A DNA stretch of 64,000 nt from Pseudomaricurvus sp. HS19 (GCF_009857815.1 NZ_WVVW01000002.1:434001-498000), one strand, 5' to 3'. Positions 44,852 through 53,746 are shown, counted from the first letter of the stretch. The notes: generated by a model not told the origin, from the sequence alone. Numbers and translations: made by a program.

Positions 44852-45076
44852 ATGGCCACACACCCCACAGCACAACCCTTGGTTAATATCGACCACCAGT
44901 CCACGCACTACCTGCGCGAGCAGCTGATCAGTGAGATCACCCGCCTGGAGCGCCAACTGGAACAGCTGCGCGTTGGTGATAACAACCGTGACTACTCCCT
45001 GCAACAGACCTACCGGGAGATGATTCACTCCCGTCGCGGCATGCTGGCCAGCCTGCCACCCCAATACCACTGTTAA
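44852..45076 (+). CDS. Small hypothetical coiled-coil protein
   Basis: The 74-residue protein begins at the ATG 44852, with AGGAGG about 11 nt upstream. The middle (LREQLISEITRLERQLEQLR) has a clear heptad pattern, and the end is basic with a terminal Cys. I recognise no family. Codon use and the ribosome-binding site support a real gene. It stands alone between cysQ and a convergent regulator gene. Confidence 0.6.
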   Translation: MATHPTAQPLVNIDHQSTHYLREQLISEITRLERQLEQLRVGDNNRDYSLQQTYREMIHSRRGMLASLPPQYHC

Positions 45077-45127
45077 GCAATACCTCTGTGTAAGGAAGCC
45101 CAGAGCGTTACCCCGGACGCTTGCGCC

Positions 45128-45637
45128 TCACTGAGGCGTAAGCAGATCCTCCAGAAACCAGGCCGCGAAACTATGACGGCCAGACACCCCCGACTTCTGA
45201 TAGATCGCCGACGCCTGCTGGCGTATGGTTCGCTCCGCCGTGCCACGTAACATGGCCACCTCTTTCAGGCTGTAGCCTTTCAGCAACATCAGCCCCACCT
45301 CCGCCTCACTCGGGGTCAGCTGCCAGCGGCCGAACTGATCGTTGATGGCCGCACTGAAATGCTGGCGCACGCTCAACACCTGTGCCGACTCGGGCTCCGG
45401 GCGACTGCGGATCTGCTCCAGCTCCTGCTGCAACGCAACCAATGCCCGACGCTGGCTGCGGTGGTCGCGCCACAGCCACAACAGAATCATCAGCGCCAGG
45501 GCCAACAGCAACCCCTCCTGCAACAGGTGCGCCCTGTCTGCCCCGTGAGCGAGGTCCGCCAGCATATCCCCGCCGCTGGCGAGGGCCACCAGCGCTACAA
45601 ACACCATAATCAGGTGCTCCTGCGTTAACCGATGCAT
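45128..45637 (-). CDS. Membrane-anchored LuxR-type transcriptional regulator
   Basis: The 169-residue protein has two hydrophobic segments near residues 9-25 and 42-55 (HLIMVFVALVALASGG and LLLALALMILLWLW), then a short coiled coil and a C-terminal LuxR/GerE helix-turn-helix: LTPSEAEVGLMLLKGYSLKE, then RTIRQQASAIYQKSGV. There is no receiver domain. It may read a membrane signal directly. It is divergent from the cytochrome b561 gene, whose promoter region it shares, so that gene is a candidate target; this is inference. Confidence 0.82.
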   Translation of the reverse strand: MHRLTQEHLIMVFVALVALASGGDMLADLAHGADRAHLLQEGLLLALALMILLWLWRDHRSQRRALVALQQELEQIRSRPEPESAQVLSVRQHFSAAINDQFGRWQLTPSEAEVGLMLLKGYSLKEVAMLRGTAERTIRQQASAIYQKSGVSGRHSFAAWFLEDLLTPQ

Positions 45638-45867
45638 TCGAAAATACCTTTAAAGTCAGAAGGTTAGCCCATAGGGCAAATGTCTTATGCGTAATCAGGG
45701 GCGCTCCGGCAGATGCCCGATGCCCGCAACGCTGCCAGCCCACATCCTAACGCCTCACCCATCGCGGCACTTGATCCCGGTTAATGGATGCTGATTCAGG
45801 GCCCTTGGCTGGCCCGGTCCTGTGCCGTCAGCAGCCCGGTCGCGCCGCACGCATCTTGGAGAAACGT

Positions 45868-46491
45868 ATGAACCCACCTGTTTATGTCTGGGACAAATTT
45901 GTCCGGCTGTTCCACTGGTCGCTGGTAGCGCTGTTTGCCTTCAGCTATGCCACCGGCGAATCCGAAAGCATCGTGCATATTTACTCAGGCTACCTGATTA
46001 CGGCGCTGGTGCTGTCACGTATCCTGTGGGGGTTCATTGGCAGCCGCCATGCCCGCTTCCGGGATTTCATCTTCTCCCCGGCGACCATTATCAGCTACAG
46101 CAAAAGCCTGCTGCAGGGTAACCCTGCCCACTACAGCGGCCACAATCCCCTCGGTGGCCTCATGGTAGTGGCCCTGCTCGCCACCCTGCTGCTGACCACC
46201 TTCAGCGGTATGAAACTCTACGCCGTCGAAGAAGGCAAAGGGCCTCTGGCCACCGCTCCCGCCGCACTGCTGGTACCGACTGCCCAGGCCGACAGTGACG
46301 ACCATGACAGACGGAAGAAGCATGCAGATGACGAGGACGAAGAGCTGTGGGAAGAGATCCACGAAGCGTCGGTCAACCTGATGCTGTTGCTGATTCTGCT
46401 GCATGTAGCCGGCGTGATCTTCTCCAGCAGGCTGCACCGCGAATCGCTGGTAAAAGCCATGCTCAGCGGTTACAAGCAGCCACCCCGATAG
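45868..46491 (+). CDS. Cytochrome b561-family protein
   Basis: The 207-residue integral membrane protein resembles cytochrome b561 of the bacterial Ni/Fe-hydrogenase b-subunit type. It has four transmembrane helices. His residues that could bind two haems occur in VRLFHWSLVALFAFS, SIVHIYSGYLITALV, GHNPLGGLMVVALLATLL and NLMLLLILLHVAGVIF. An unusual insert between the third and fourth helices is strongly charged (DSDDHDRRKKHADDEDEELW). The start at 45868 has TTGGAGAAA upstream. No cytochrome c gene lies next to it, so the redox partner is unknown. Confidence 0.85.
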   Translation: MNPPVYVWDKFVRLFHWSLVALFAFSYATGESESIVHIYSGYLITALVLSRILWGFIGSRHARFRDFIFSPATIISYSKSLLQGNPAHYSGHNPLGGLMVVALLATLLLTTFSGMKLYAVEEGKGPLATAPAALLVPTAQADSDDHDRRKKHADDEDEELWEEIHEASVNLMLLLILLHVAGVIFSSRLHRESLVKAMLSGYKQPPR

Positions 46492-46621
46492 CCACACCAG
46501 ATCCTGCGTTTATCCCGCGGGCAAAAATTGCGACAATGGCGGGCTTATACATGAGATGCCCCGGCCCGCCTGATCGCCTCAAAGCCATCCCGGGCCGCCC
46601 TGACGGATACCTGCCCCGACC

Positions 46622-47020
46622 ATGAAACTGCCTGTTGTCAGAACCAAAGTTCAAACCCGCTACTCCGATACCGATGCCCTCGGCCATATCTCCAACAGCA
46701 ACTACGTGGTCTACCTGGAACTGGGGCGGTTGGATTTCTTCAACGAGATCAATCGCCAGACCGGCTATTACGAGCCGTTTGTGGTGGCCAACCTCAACCT
46801 CGACTACCTGAAAGAGTGCTTCTACGGCGACACCATTGAAGTGGTCACCTGGTGCTCCCGCGTCGGCACCAAGAGCCTCACCATCGATGCCGAGATCTAC
46901 GCCAACGGCAAGCTCTCTGCCAAAAGCTCATTGGTAAGCGTGGGCTTCAACAAAACCACCCGCCAGTCACAGGCCCTGCCCACCGACTGGGAAGCCTCGG
47001 ACTACAACAACCCAGCCTGA
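46622..47020 (+). CDS. Acyl-CoA thioesterase (hotdog fold)
   Basis: The 132-residue protein belongs to the 4-hydroxybenzoyl-CoA/YbgC-like thioesterase group. RYSDTDALGHISNSNYVVYL near residue 12 carries the active-site Asp of this group, and ELGRLDFFNEI follows. SLVSVGFNKTTRQSQALP lies near the end. It hydrolyses short or medium acyl-CoA thioesters, but the substrate is unknown. It stands alone, 48 bp before a transporter gene on the same strand. Confidence 0.88.
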   Translation: MKLPVVRTKVQTRYSDTDALGHISNSNYVVYLELGRLDFFNEINRQTGYYEPFVVANLNLDYLKECFYGDTIEVVTWCSRVGTKSLTIDAEIYANGKLSAKSSLVSVGFNKTTRQSQALPTDWEASDYNNPA

Positions 47021-47068
47021 GGTTCGCCTTTGCGGTAAACTGCCGGCTTTTTGCCGGAACGCCATCCC

Positions 47069-47833
47069 ATGTCGCCCTATCTGGAACAGCCACTGCTGTT
47101 TATTGTCTCGCTGGTCGCCAACGCCCTCTCCTCCATGGCGGGCGGCGGCGCGGGACTGTTGCAGCTGCCGGCACTGATCTTCCTGGGCCTGCCATTCAGC
47201 ATCGCGCTGGCCACCCACAAGATTGCCACCGTGGCCCTGGGTGTGGGCGCCACCCTCAAGCACTCCCGCTCCGGCTACGCGGAAATGCGCTTTGCCCTGC
47301 TGATGCTGGCCGCCGGCTTGCCCGGCGTGGTGCTGGGCGCCAACACCATCCTCAGCATTCCGGAACAGGCCGCGCAAATTGCGCTGGGCGTGCTGACCGC
47401 CGCACTCGGTTTTTATTCCCTGTTTAAAAAGCAATTGGGGCAGGAACACCGGCCACAACATCGTGACCTGCACGGCTTTATCGTCGGCGCATTGGGACTG
47501 TTTTGCCTCGGCTTTTTTAACGGCTCCCTCACCTCCGGCACCGGCATGTTTGTCACCCTGTGGCTGATCCTCTGGTTCGGTTTTGACTTCAAACGCGCCA
47601 CCGCCCACACCATGATTCTGGTGGGACTCTTCTGGAACGCCACCGGTGCCTTTACCCTGGCACTGCAGGCACCGGTGCAGTGGAGCTGGTTACCGGCACT
47701 GCTGCTGGGCTCCGTGCTGGGCGGCTACCTGGGCGCGACCATCGGCATTAAATACGGCAACCGCCTGATCAAGCGGGCGTTCGAGGTCATTACCATTCTG
47801 GTAGGTGCGGGCCTGATTCTGAAAAGCCTCTGA
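47069..47833 (+). CDS. TauE/SafE-family membrane transporter
   Basis: The 254-residue protein is a DUF81/TauE family transporter, often of sulfite or organosulfonates. It has about seven to eight hydrophobic segments. The first repeat begins ANALSSMAGGGAGLLQLPAL with the conserved Gly-rich turn, and the second repeat NGSLTSGTGMFVTLWLILWF carries the matching motif. IALATHKIATVALGVGA is also typical. The ATG at 47069 is preferred over a TTG six codons upstream. Substrate cannot be read from sequence. Confidence 0.85.
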   Translation: MSPYLEQPLLFIVSLVANALSSMAGGGAGLLQLPALIFLGLPFSIALATHKIATVALGVGATLKHSRSGYAEMRFALLMLAAGLPGVVLGANTILSIPEQAAQIALGVLTAALGFYSLFKKQLGQEHRPQHRDLHGFIVGALGLFCLGFFNGSLTSGTGMFVTLWLILWFGFDFKRATAHTMILVGLFWNATGAFTLALQAPVQWSWLPALLLGSVLGGYLGATIGIKYGNRLIKRAFEVITILVGAGLILKSL

Positions 47834-47845
47834 GCCGGTAAAGTC

Positions 47846-48220
47846 TCAGGACACCAACGAACTGCAGAAGGCGGGCACGGCCCCCAACACGCCGTAGCAG
47901 AACGTCAGCAAGGCCGGGAAAAGCCCGAAGAGCAACACCACCACTATCTTGCCGCGGGTCAGACGCCGCAGTATGCCCGCGTACTCCGGCGCCAGCGTCG
48001 CTTCTATTCTGCCCAGCGCCCTGACCCCATACACGCCCAGCAGCGCCACCAGTAAAAACAGCGCCGACAGCGTTTCCGCCAGATATTTACTGACGTGCAC
48101 AGCACAATTGAACACCGTGTTGGAACCGAAATAGAAGGCGTAGGCCAAACCTTGCAGAACAATAAAGGCAACCAGTGCGTTGATGTAGTTACCGACTTTG
48201 TTAAAGATCAGTGTGTCCAT
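47846..48220 (-). CDS. Hypothetical small membrane protein
   Basis: The 124-residue protein has three hydrophobic segments (NALVAFIVLQGLAYAFYFG, TLSALFLLVALLGVYGV and KIVVVLLFGLFPALLTFCYG) and so is probably an inner-membrane protein. The ATG at 48220 has GGGAGG upstream; the longer frame is not supported. I recognise no family. It is convergent with the transporter gene and divergent from the GH79 gene. Confidence 0.65.
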   Translation of the reverse strand: MDTLIFNKVGNYINALVAFIVLQGLAYAFYFGSNTVFNCAVHVSKYLAETLSALFLLVALLGVYGVRALGRIEATLAPEYAGILRRLTRGKIVVVLLFGLFPALLTFCYGVLGAVPAFCSSLVS

Positions 48221-48369
48221 CTCATCCTCCCTGAATGATCGTTTCCTTCTGTACACCGCCTCCATCAGCATAGCCCGGTACTGACACTGCCCCAAGCACC
48301 GCTTCCCTGTCACAAAGCTGCAACCATTACTGTGCTTCACTGCCATGTGACTTGACCGCTGCAAGCCAG

Positions 48370-49881
48370 ATGGAATTCCTGCCCAGAATGATTTCCCTAC
48401 TTACACACAATCCCTGGCGCAGTATCGTCACCTGGCTACGCTCCCCCACCCGCGCCCTTCCCGCCCAACCAATTACCGTCACCCTGCAACACTGGCAACC
48501 GGTCGCAGAGGTGGACGAACGCTACCTCTCCTTCTCCATTGATATCTCCCTGCTGGCTGGAGGCTTCTGGTGGGAGGGCGCACTGGATGTAAAGCGTGGC
48601 CTCGGTACACTGCGCGTGCCCCCTATTCAACTGGACCTGAAAAAACTCGACAAACTGGTACAACTTCTCGGCCCGGCTTACCTGCGCATAGGCGGCTCCG
48701 AAGCGGACAAGATCCACTACTTTAACGCGCCCGCCGACGAAGACGATCCCCTCATCCTGACCCGTGACCAGTGGGACAACCTGCACGCCTTTATTCAGCG
48801 CAACGACCTGCGCTTTATGTTCACCTGCAAGTACGGCCTGTTTAATCGACGCCATCACGGCAGCTGGCGCGGCGACGAACTCAACACTCTTCTGCAATAC
48901 AGCAGTGAGCAGGGTTACAACATTGATGTGTTTGAACTGGGCAACGAACTCAACGCCTACTGGGCTTTCCACGGCCTGCTTTCACAGCCCCGCGCCAAAC
49001 GACTGGCACAAGACTACGATCGCTTCTGCGTACTGGTACTCTCGCATTTTCCCAACGCCCGGCTTTGCGGTCCGGGCAGCGCCTTCTGGCCGCGACTGGG
49101 TGAGACCATTCGTCCCATCAGCAACATCACCCCCGGCTTTCTCTCTTCGCTGAAAACCCGGCTGGATATCGTCGACTGGCACTACTACCCATTCCAGAGT
49201 GAACGCAGCCCGCTACGCACCCGCGCCGCCCATTTGCGGCACCTGCTCAACCCAAAATCCTTCGAGGACTATCGCAAGTTCAGCCACAAATTGTCGGAAC
49301 TGCGTGACCGTTTCCAGCCACAAGCCGAACTCTGGACCGGCGAAACCGGATCCGCCCAGTGCGGTGGCCAGCCGGAACTGTCCGACCGCTGGGCCTCCAG
49401 CTTCTGGTGGGCTGACCAGCTGGGCATGGGTGCCCGCTGCGGACAGAAAGTCATGGTGCGTCAATCGCTGGTCGGCGGTGACTACGGTATGGTGGCGCGA
49501 CTGACCCTGAAACCCCGACCGGACTACTGGGTCAGCTGGTTGTGGGGGCAAATGATGGGGCAGCAGGTCTTTGCTGTGGAGAGTGGCAATACCAGCCTGC
49601 GCTGCTATCTGCACAGCGCGCGCAATGGTGAAGGCAAGACACTGATGCTTATTAACCTTCACGACCAGGCAGTACAACTCGACCTCAACCGCGAACTGCA
49701 AACCAGCATACGCCAGGGCTACGTCATGACGGCCAAAACCGTCGTCAGCCGCCGCGTGCGCATCAACGGCATGAAGGTGAAATTCAACAGCGGCAGAATA
49801 CAACTCGCTGACTTTCCCACCCAGCCATTTGACGGCAACCTGCCTCCCTACAGCATCAGTTTCTGGCACTGCCAGCTCTGA
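48370..49881 (+). CDS. Heparanase-like glycoside hydrolase (GH79 type)
   Basis: The protein (503 residues from ATG 48370) resembles heparanase-like beta-glucuronidases. The acid/base Glu is in FELGNELNAYW (Glu193), matching the ELGNE motif of GH79, and the nucleophile is Glu325 in LWTGETGSAQCGG. AYLRIGGSEADKIHY near residue 110 and DIVDWHYYPF near residue 275 fit the TIM barrel. The C-terminal 100 residues form a beta-sandwich. No clear signal peptide is seen, although a short hydrophobic stretch (MISLLTHNPW) starts the protein. It may act on uronic acid-containing glycans. The ATG at 48388 is an alternative. Confidence 0.7.
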   Translation: MEFLPRMISLLTHNPWRSIVTWLRSPTRALPAQPITVTLQHWQPVAEVDERYLSFSIDISLLAGGFWWEGALDVKRGLGTLRVPPIQLDLKKLDKLVQLLGPAYLRIGGSEADKIHYFNAPADEDDPLILTRDQWDNLHAFIQRNDLRFMFTCKYGLFNRRHHGSWRGDELNTLLQYSSEQGYNIDVFELGNELNAYWAFHGLLSQPRAKRLAQDYDRFCVLVLSHFPNARLCGPGSAFWPRLGETIRPISNITPGFLSSLKTRLDIVDWHYYPFQSERSPLRTRAAHLRHLLNPKSFEDYRKFSHKLSELRDRFQPQAELWTGETGSAQCGGQPELSDRWASSFWWADQLGMGARCGQKVMVRQSLVGGDYGMVARLTLKPRPDYWVSWLWGQMMGQQVFAVESGNTSLRCYLHSARNGEGKTLMLINLHDQAVQLDLNRELQTSIRQGYVMTAKTVVSRRVRINGMKVKFNSGRIQLADFPTQPFDGNLPPYSISFWHCQL

Positions 49882-49960
49882 GCCCTCATCTCTCTGACTG
49901 GCATACACCAGCCAGCTGCGGCACACTGACCTCCTGCATTGTCAATGACGGAACCAAACC

Positions 49961-50326
49961 ATGAAGTTTTTCAGCCGCAAATGGGTAATGCCCGAAGACC
50001 TCAACCCCAACGGCAGCCTTTTCGGTGGCCGACTGCTGAGCTGGATCGACGCCGAAGCCGCCATCTTTGCCATGTGCCAACTGGGCCACGACAAGCACCT
50101 GGTGACCAAATACATTTCAGAAGTGAACTTTGTCAGCTCGGCAAAATTGGGCGAAGTGATCGAGATGGGGCTGGCTATCGGCAAAGTAGGGACAAGCTCT
50201 ATTACCCTGCATGCGCTGGTTCGCAACCTGCAAACCAAGCAGACGATTATTGAGATTGAAAATATTGTATTTGTAAATTTGGACGAGGATGGGAAGCCTG
50301 TTCCACATGGACAGGTTCAACATTAA
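49961..50326 (+). CDS. Acyl-CoA thioesterase (YciA/cytosolic type)
   Basis: The 121-residue hotdog-fold protein matches YciA-like acyl-CoA hydrolases. NPNGSLFGGRLLSWIDAEAA near residue 15 carries the active-site Asp region, KYISEVNFVSSAKLGEVIEM follows, and KQTIIEIENIVFVNLDEDGKP is the last strand. It is slightly shorter than average. The last third of the gene is AT-rich, and it marks the left side of an AT-rich stretch. A small overlapping frame begins inside its 3' end. Confidence 0.88.
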   Translation: MKFFSRKWVMPEDLNPNGSLFGGRLLSWIDAEAAIFAMCQLGHDKHLVTKYISEVNFVSSAKLGEVIEMGLAIGKVGTSSITLHALVRNLQTKQTIIEIENIVFVNLDEDGKPVPHGQVQH

Positions 50327-50495
50327 TTTGGACATTGAAGCTGCCTATAAAAATAGATGTAAGATTTCCCTGAGCAGGGATAAGGATGACGCGATTAGCC
50401 ATTCTTCTGAATTAACCTCCCTACTTGGTATAGAGTTTCTTCATCCAGATGATGACTGGGATTATTTTGTAAATGTGGCGACCCAAAATTCCTAA
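50289..50495 (+). CDS. Small hypothetical protein overlapping the thioesterase gene
   Basis: This 68-residue frame starts within the 3' end of the thioesterase gene (or 18 bp later, MDRFNINLD, with GGGAAG upstream). It encodes an acidic polypeptide ending DDDWDYFVNVATQNS. I recognise no family. The base composition is AT-rich like the genes that follow. It may be a real small gene of the acquired region or a remnant. Confidence 0.35.
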   Translation: MGSLFHMDRFNINLDIEAAYKNRCKISLSRDKDDAISHSSELTSLLGIEFLHPDDDWDYFVNVATQNS

Positions 50496-50619
50496 CAAAA
50501 GCAAGCAGGCAGGGAAAATCTTTCCGCTAACGCTCCAAGCTTGTGAACTAAAACCATTTTAATAGACTGTAGCTAACTGCCTGCCAAACAGGACTAAACA
50601 AAGGGAAAATCAGAAAGCC

Positions 50620-51465
50620 ATGAAATGCTCCCTCGTTAATGTTTTTTCCAATGAAAAACTCAGTGGCAATGGCCTGACCATCTTTTCAGAGTGTGGCAAT
50701 CTATCTGTCGCAGAGATGTTCGCCTGGACTCAGGAGATGCGGCAGTTTGAGTCTATTTTTCTGCAGCGTGTAAATAACCAGTTTCACGCGAGAATTTTTA
50801 CCGTAGAAGAAGAGCTGGATTTTGCAGGCCATCCATTGCTCGGCTTGGCTTACTACCTTCACGAGACCTATGGATCTGAACCTGCTCACGAGTGGATTGT
50901 GCACACCAACACCAAAGCAGTTACTCTGACCAGCACCAGAAGCACGGACGGCTTTACCGCTGCTATGAATCAGGGAAAGCCTGAATTCCTGTATGCGTTA
51001 TCCAGCAGGGAATCCTTGCCTTTATACACTGCCCTTAACCTGACCCCACCAGAACAAGAGGCGCTCCGTTCAGAGGTAATAACTACAGGCCTACCCTATG
51101 TGATTCTTCCGGTTACTTCGCACTTGGAAGCGATTACGTTCAACGTTAAAGACCTGGAACCGCTGATAGCGCCGTTTGGCGCCAAGTTTTTGTACGTGCT
51201 GGATGTTCTCACACTGGAGGGCAGAACCTGGGACAACCAGGGCAATATGGAGGATATTGCGACGGGAAGTGCCGCTGGCCCCGCAGCCGCTTATCTGTTC
51301 AAACATGGTTTGATTGAAGACACAGTACTCACGCTGCATCAGGGGCGCTTTCTGAACCGGCCCAGTGAGATCCTGATCCATTTGGATCTGGTTGGCCAAG
51401 ATATTGAAAACATCCGCGTCAGTGGCAATGTGGTTAAGGTTGCCGAGATTACCTTCGTCGATTAA
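50620..51465 (+). CDS. PhzF-family isomerase/epimerase (divergent)
   Basis: The 281-residue protein belongs to the PhzF/diaminopimelate-epimerase-like fold. The catalytic Glu lies in RQFESIFLQRV near residue 45, the conserved His in LDFAGHPLLGLAYYL near residue 72, and the Asp in MEDIATGSAAGPAAAYL near residue 215. This last block departs from the usual EDPVTGSAH found in the second PhzF gene of this window. Substrate is unknown. The DNA is AT-richer than the flanks. It precedes an alpha/beta hydrolase gene on the same strand. Confidence 0.82.
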   Translation: MKCSLVNVFSNEKLSGNGLTIFSECGNLSVAEMFAWTQEMRQFESIFLQRVNNQFHARIFTVEEELDFAGHPLLGLAYYLHETYGSEPAHEWIVHTNTKAVTLTSTRSTDGFTAAMNQGKPEFLYALSSRESLPLYTALNLTPPEQEALRSEVITTGLPYVILPVTSHLEAITFNVKDLEPLIAPFGAKFLYVLDVLTLEGRTWDNQGNMEDIATGSAAGPAAAYLFKHGLIEDTVLTLHQGRFLNRPSEILIHLDLVGQDIENIRVSGNVVKVAEITFVD

Positions 51466-51498
51466 TCGGAAGCGAATTGAGGCTTGCCGGGAGCAGAA

Positions 51499-51520
51499 AC
51501 AAAAAAGGCCCTGCATCACT
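51499..51520. repeat. Left copy of an imperfect direct repeat (right copy 54751-54772)
   Basis: ACAAAAAAGGCCCTGCATCACT at 51499-51520 matches 20 of 22 bases of the sequence at 54751-54772, which is the left arm of the terminator beside tRNA-Phe. Only the right copy forms a full hairpin. The two copies bracket the hydrolase, glycosyltransferase and sulfotransferase genes, so this could be a remnant att-type duplication. Confidence 0.5.
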
Positions 51521-51576
51521 CGCCCTCTGCTGTTATCCTTTCCGGCTGACCAGATAAATCCAGGGCGCCGATCAAA

Positions 51577-52449
51577 ATGAATAACACCCAAGAGCCTGCC
51601 TCCCGCTATTTCTACTCTTCCAGCCTGAAACTGCACTACCTGGACTGGGGCAACGAGGACGCCCCTCTGCTGATCCTGGTTCACGGCATGCACGACCATG
51701 CCCGCAGCTGGGACTGGGTAGCCCGGAGCCTGTGTGATCAGTGGCATGTGGTAGCGGTGGATCTGCGTGGGCATGGCGATAGCGACTGGTCGCCGGATGG
51801 CAGCTACCACACCGCCTACTACCTGGAAGATTTTGTGCGTCTGACAGAAGCGTTGGGAGCAGAGAAGTTCAACATTATCGCCCACTCTCTGGGTGGCAAT
51901 CCTTCTGCCCGGTTTTCCGGTCTTTACCCCGAACGGGTCAAAAAGCTGGTGCTGGTGGACGGCATGGGCCCTACCCGCCCGGCGCTGGAAGCCTGGGACA
52001 AGCAGGGCAACCTCAACCGCAGCCGGGACTGGCTGGAAAAGCGCCAAGTCGCCTACAACAAAGAACCTCGCCGTTTTGATTCGGTGGATGACGCCGTACA
52101 GCGCATGATGGCAGTGCACAAGAACCTTTCTGAAGAACAAGCCAGGCACCTCACAGAACATGGCCTGCGCCAGCATGGAAATCAATACGGCTGGAAATAC
52201 GATCCACGTGCGGGACTTTTCCATCCAGAGGATTTTGCTATTCACCTGAGTGAATACTGGCGAGAGATTGCTGCAGAGACGTTACTTTGCTGGGGCCCTA
52301 AAAGCTGGACCACCAATCCGGCGGAAGATGGCAATGCGAAGAACTTTAAAAGCGTTACAACCATGAAATTCGAAGAGTCAGGACACTGGATTCATCATGA
52401 CCAAACGTCTGAGTTTGTCGATTCCGTAAGATTTTTCTTACTCAACTAG
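51577..52449 (+). CDS. Alpha/beta hydrolase
   Basis: The 290-residue protein has the alpha/beta hydrolase fold: oxyanion motif LILVHGMHDHARSWDWV near residue 30, nucleophile elbow AHSLGGNPSARFS with Ser near residue 106, and a late His in EESGHWIHHDQTSEF. VAVDLRGHGDSDWSPDG is also typical of epoxide hydrolase or haloalkane dehalogenase-like members. Substrate is unknown. It is the first gene inside the interval bracketed by the direct repeat. Confidence 0.85.
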   Translation: MNNTQEPASRYFYSSSLKLHYLDWGNEDAPLLILVHGMHDHARSWDWVARSLCDQWHVVAVDLRGHGDSDWSPDGSYHTAYYLEDFVRLTEALGAEKFNIIAHSLGGNPSARFSGLYPERVKKLVLVDGMGPTRPALEAWDKQGNLNRSRDWLEKRQVAYNKEPRRFDSVDDAVQRMMAVHKNLSEEQARHLTEHGLRQHGNQYGWKYDPRAGLFHPEDFAIHLSEYWREIAAETLLCWGPKSWTTNPAEDGNAKNFKSVTTMKFEESGHWIHHDQTSEFVDSVRFFLLN

Positions 52450-52766
52450 TTAACAGCCTCCAGGCATCAGAAAAATTGTCTGAAAGAATCCATTCTTTCA
52501 GCAGATTGGCAGGCCAGAACTTAGCTAATTTAGAGATATGCCAATTTATAAACATTACTGAAATTTCACTGAGATCTTTAGTGCTTAAAGGGCTCAGCCT
52601 TGAATTGATTGATTTTTGAACAAAAAGCCTGCCTGCTGTTGTTGCGATACCGAATCTGGAGATCCCTCTCACAAACGTCAGTTTTGGACACTTTCCCAGT
52701 ATCGTTGCCAGACACGTATCAGGATATCATTAGCGCTGCTTAAAAATTTGAATGCGGAAATGTTGT
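52450..52766. other. AT-rich gene-poor gap
   Basis: No convincing gene is present. A 76-codon minus-strand frame (52442-52672) starts on GTG without a good ribosome-binding site and is not supported. The stretch probably holds the promoter of the glycosyltransferase gene. Confidence 0.55.
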
Positions 52767-53618
52767 ATGGAAATTCGGAATGATTTAACAAAGATCACTT
52801 TTGCGATACCAACCAATGGTCGACCGCATTCGCTTAAGAAATGCATCCAGTCTATCTTGAGCAATACTGGAGATTTATGCCAAATAATAGTTCTTGACAG
52901 CACTGCATCTGACGCAGACGTTGAGGTATTAAAAGGATACGAGGCTATTTTCAATGAATTTCCAGAGATCCAGACCCTCAAATACGACTACAACATTCCA
53001 CCTGGTAAAGCCCGGAAAATCCTCTCCCAGGAAATAGCTACCGAATACGTATTCTTTCTGGATGATGACCTGGTAGTCCAACAAGGTTCAATTGAGAAAA
53101 TGTACAGGGCTCTTATAGACGGCGACTTTGACATCATGTCCGGCTTGTGGGTCGAAGACAAAGCTACCCGACCCATTGGTTTCCTGTTTACCGAAGCAAG
53201 GCATGAAGAGAAGAACATGATCCTGAAATGTTCTGTTGAAGCTCCTCTATCTGATTCAGTAATACGACTGGATGACGTGCAGGCTTCCCTGCTGGTGAAG
53301 ACCGCTATTTTTTCCAAGGTCAATTTTGACGAGCGCTATGATTTCTTTTTCGAGCTATATGACTTTTTCTACCAATGTATGCTGAACAAAATCAAAGTAG
53401 GTGCGCATACCGGGGCGGTATTTTATCACCAGCCAGTTCCCTATTTATCAAAATCCTCACGTCACTATCAGAACAAAGATATCGACCGAGACCGGTTTAT
53501 TGAAAAGTGGGGAGTAATTCCCGAGTTTGTAAGATCCGAAAAGCTGACAACTATCAATGTATCGCAAAAAGAGAGATCCGGATTAATTAGCCGAATCAGG
53601 GATAAATTTCTGTCCTAG
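52767..53618 (+). CDS. Family 2-like glycosyltransferase
   Basis: The 283-residue protein has a GT-A fold: TKITFAIPTNGRPHSLKKCI at the N-terminus, IIVLDSTASDADVEVLKGY near residue 45, and the metal-binding FFLDDDLVVQQ near residue 95. The C-terminal part (DERYDFFFELYDFFYQCML) fits the acceptor side. It has no transmembrane helix. The ATG at 52767 (MEIRNDL) has GGAA upstream; the ATG at 52752 is possible. The DNA is clearly AT-richer than the chromosome average. It lies just before a Stf0 sulfotransferase gene, so the two may modify one glycan; that is inference. Confidence 0.82.
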   Translation: MEIRNDLTKITFAIPTNGRPHSLKKCIQSILSNTGDLCQIIVLDSTASDADVEVLKGYEAIFNEFPEIQTLKYDYNIPPGKARKILSQEIATEYVFFLDDDLVVQQGSIEKMYRALIDGDFDIMSGLWVEDKATRPIGFLFTEARHEEKNMILKCSVEAPLSDSVIRLDDVQASLLVKTAIFSKVNFDERYDFFFELYDFFYQCMLNKIKVGAHTGAVFYHQPVPYLSKSSRHYQNKDIDRDRFIEKWGVIPEFVRSEKLTTINVSQKERSGLISRIRDKFLS

Positions 53619-53746
53619 CCCTATCTGATTCGGGCGCACACTTCGTAGCGATTGCACTCAGAGCAAAAAAAATATTCTTAACAATTGAGACAGCATTCTC
53701 AATCGTTTTTACAGACCCAAGATAAGTAACCGTGTCGGGGTATTCC

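Noticed and set aside
47030-47060. A terminator between the thioesterase and the TauE-like gene (GCCGGC-TTTTT-GCCGG)
   Set aside because: The T-run lies in the loop and not after the stem, so it does not have terminator geometry.
52442-52672. 76-codon minus-strand frame in the AT-rich gap
   Set aside because: GTG start without a clear ribosome-binding site, no recognised family, and it overlaps the 3' end of the hydrolase gene; possible but unsupported.
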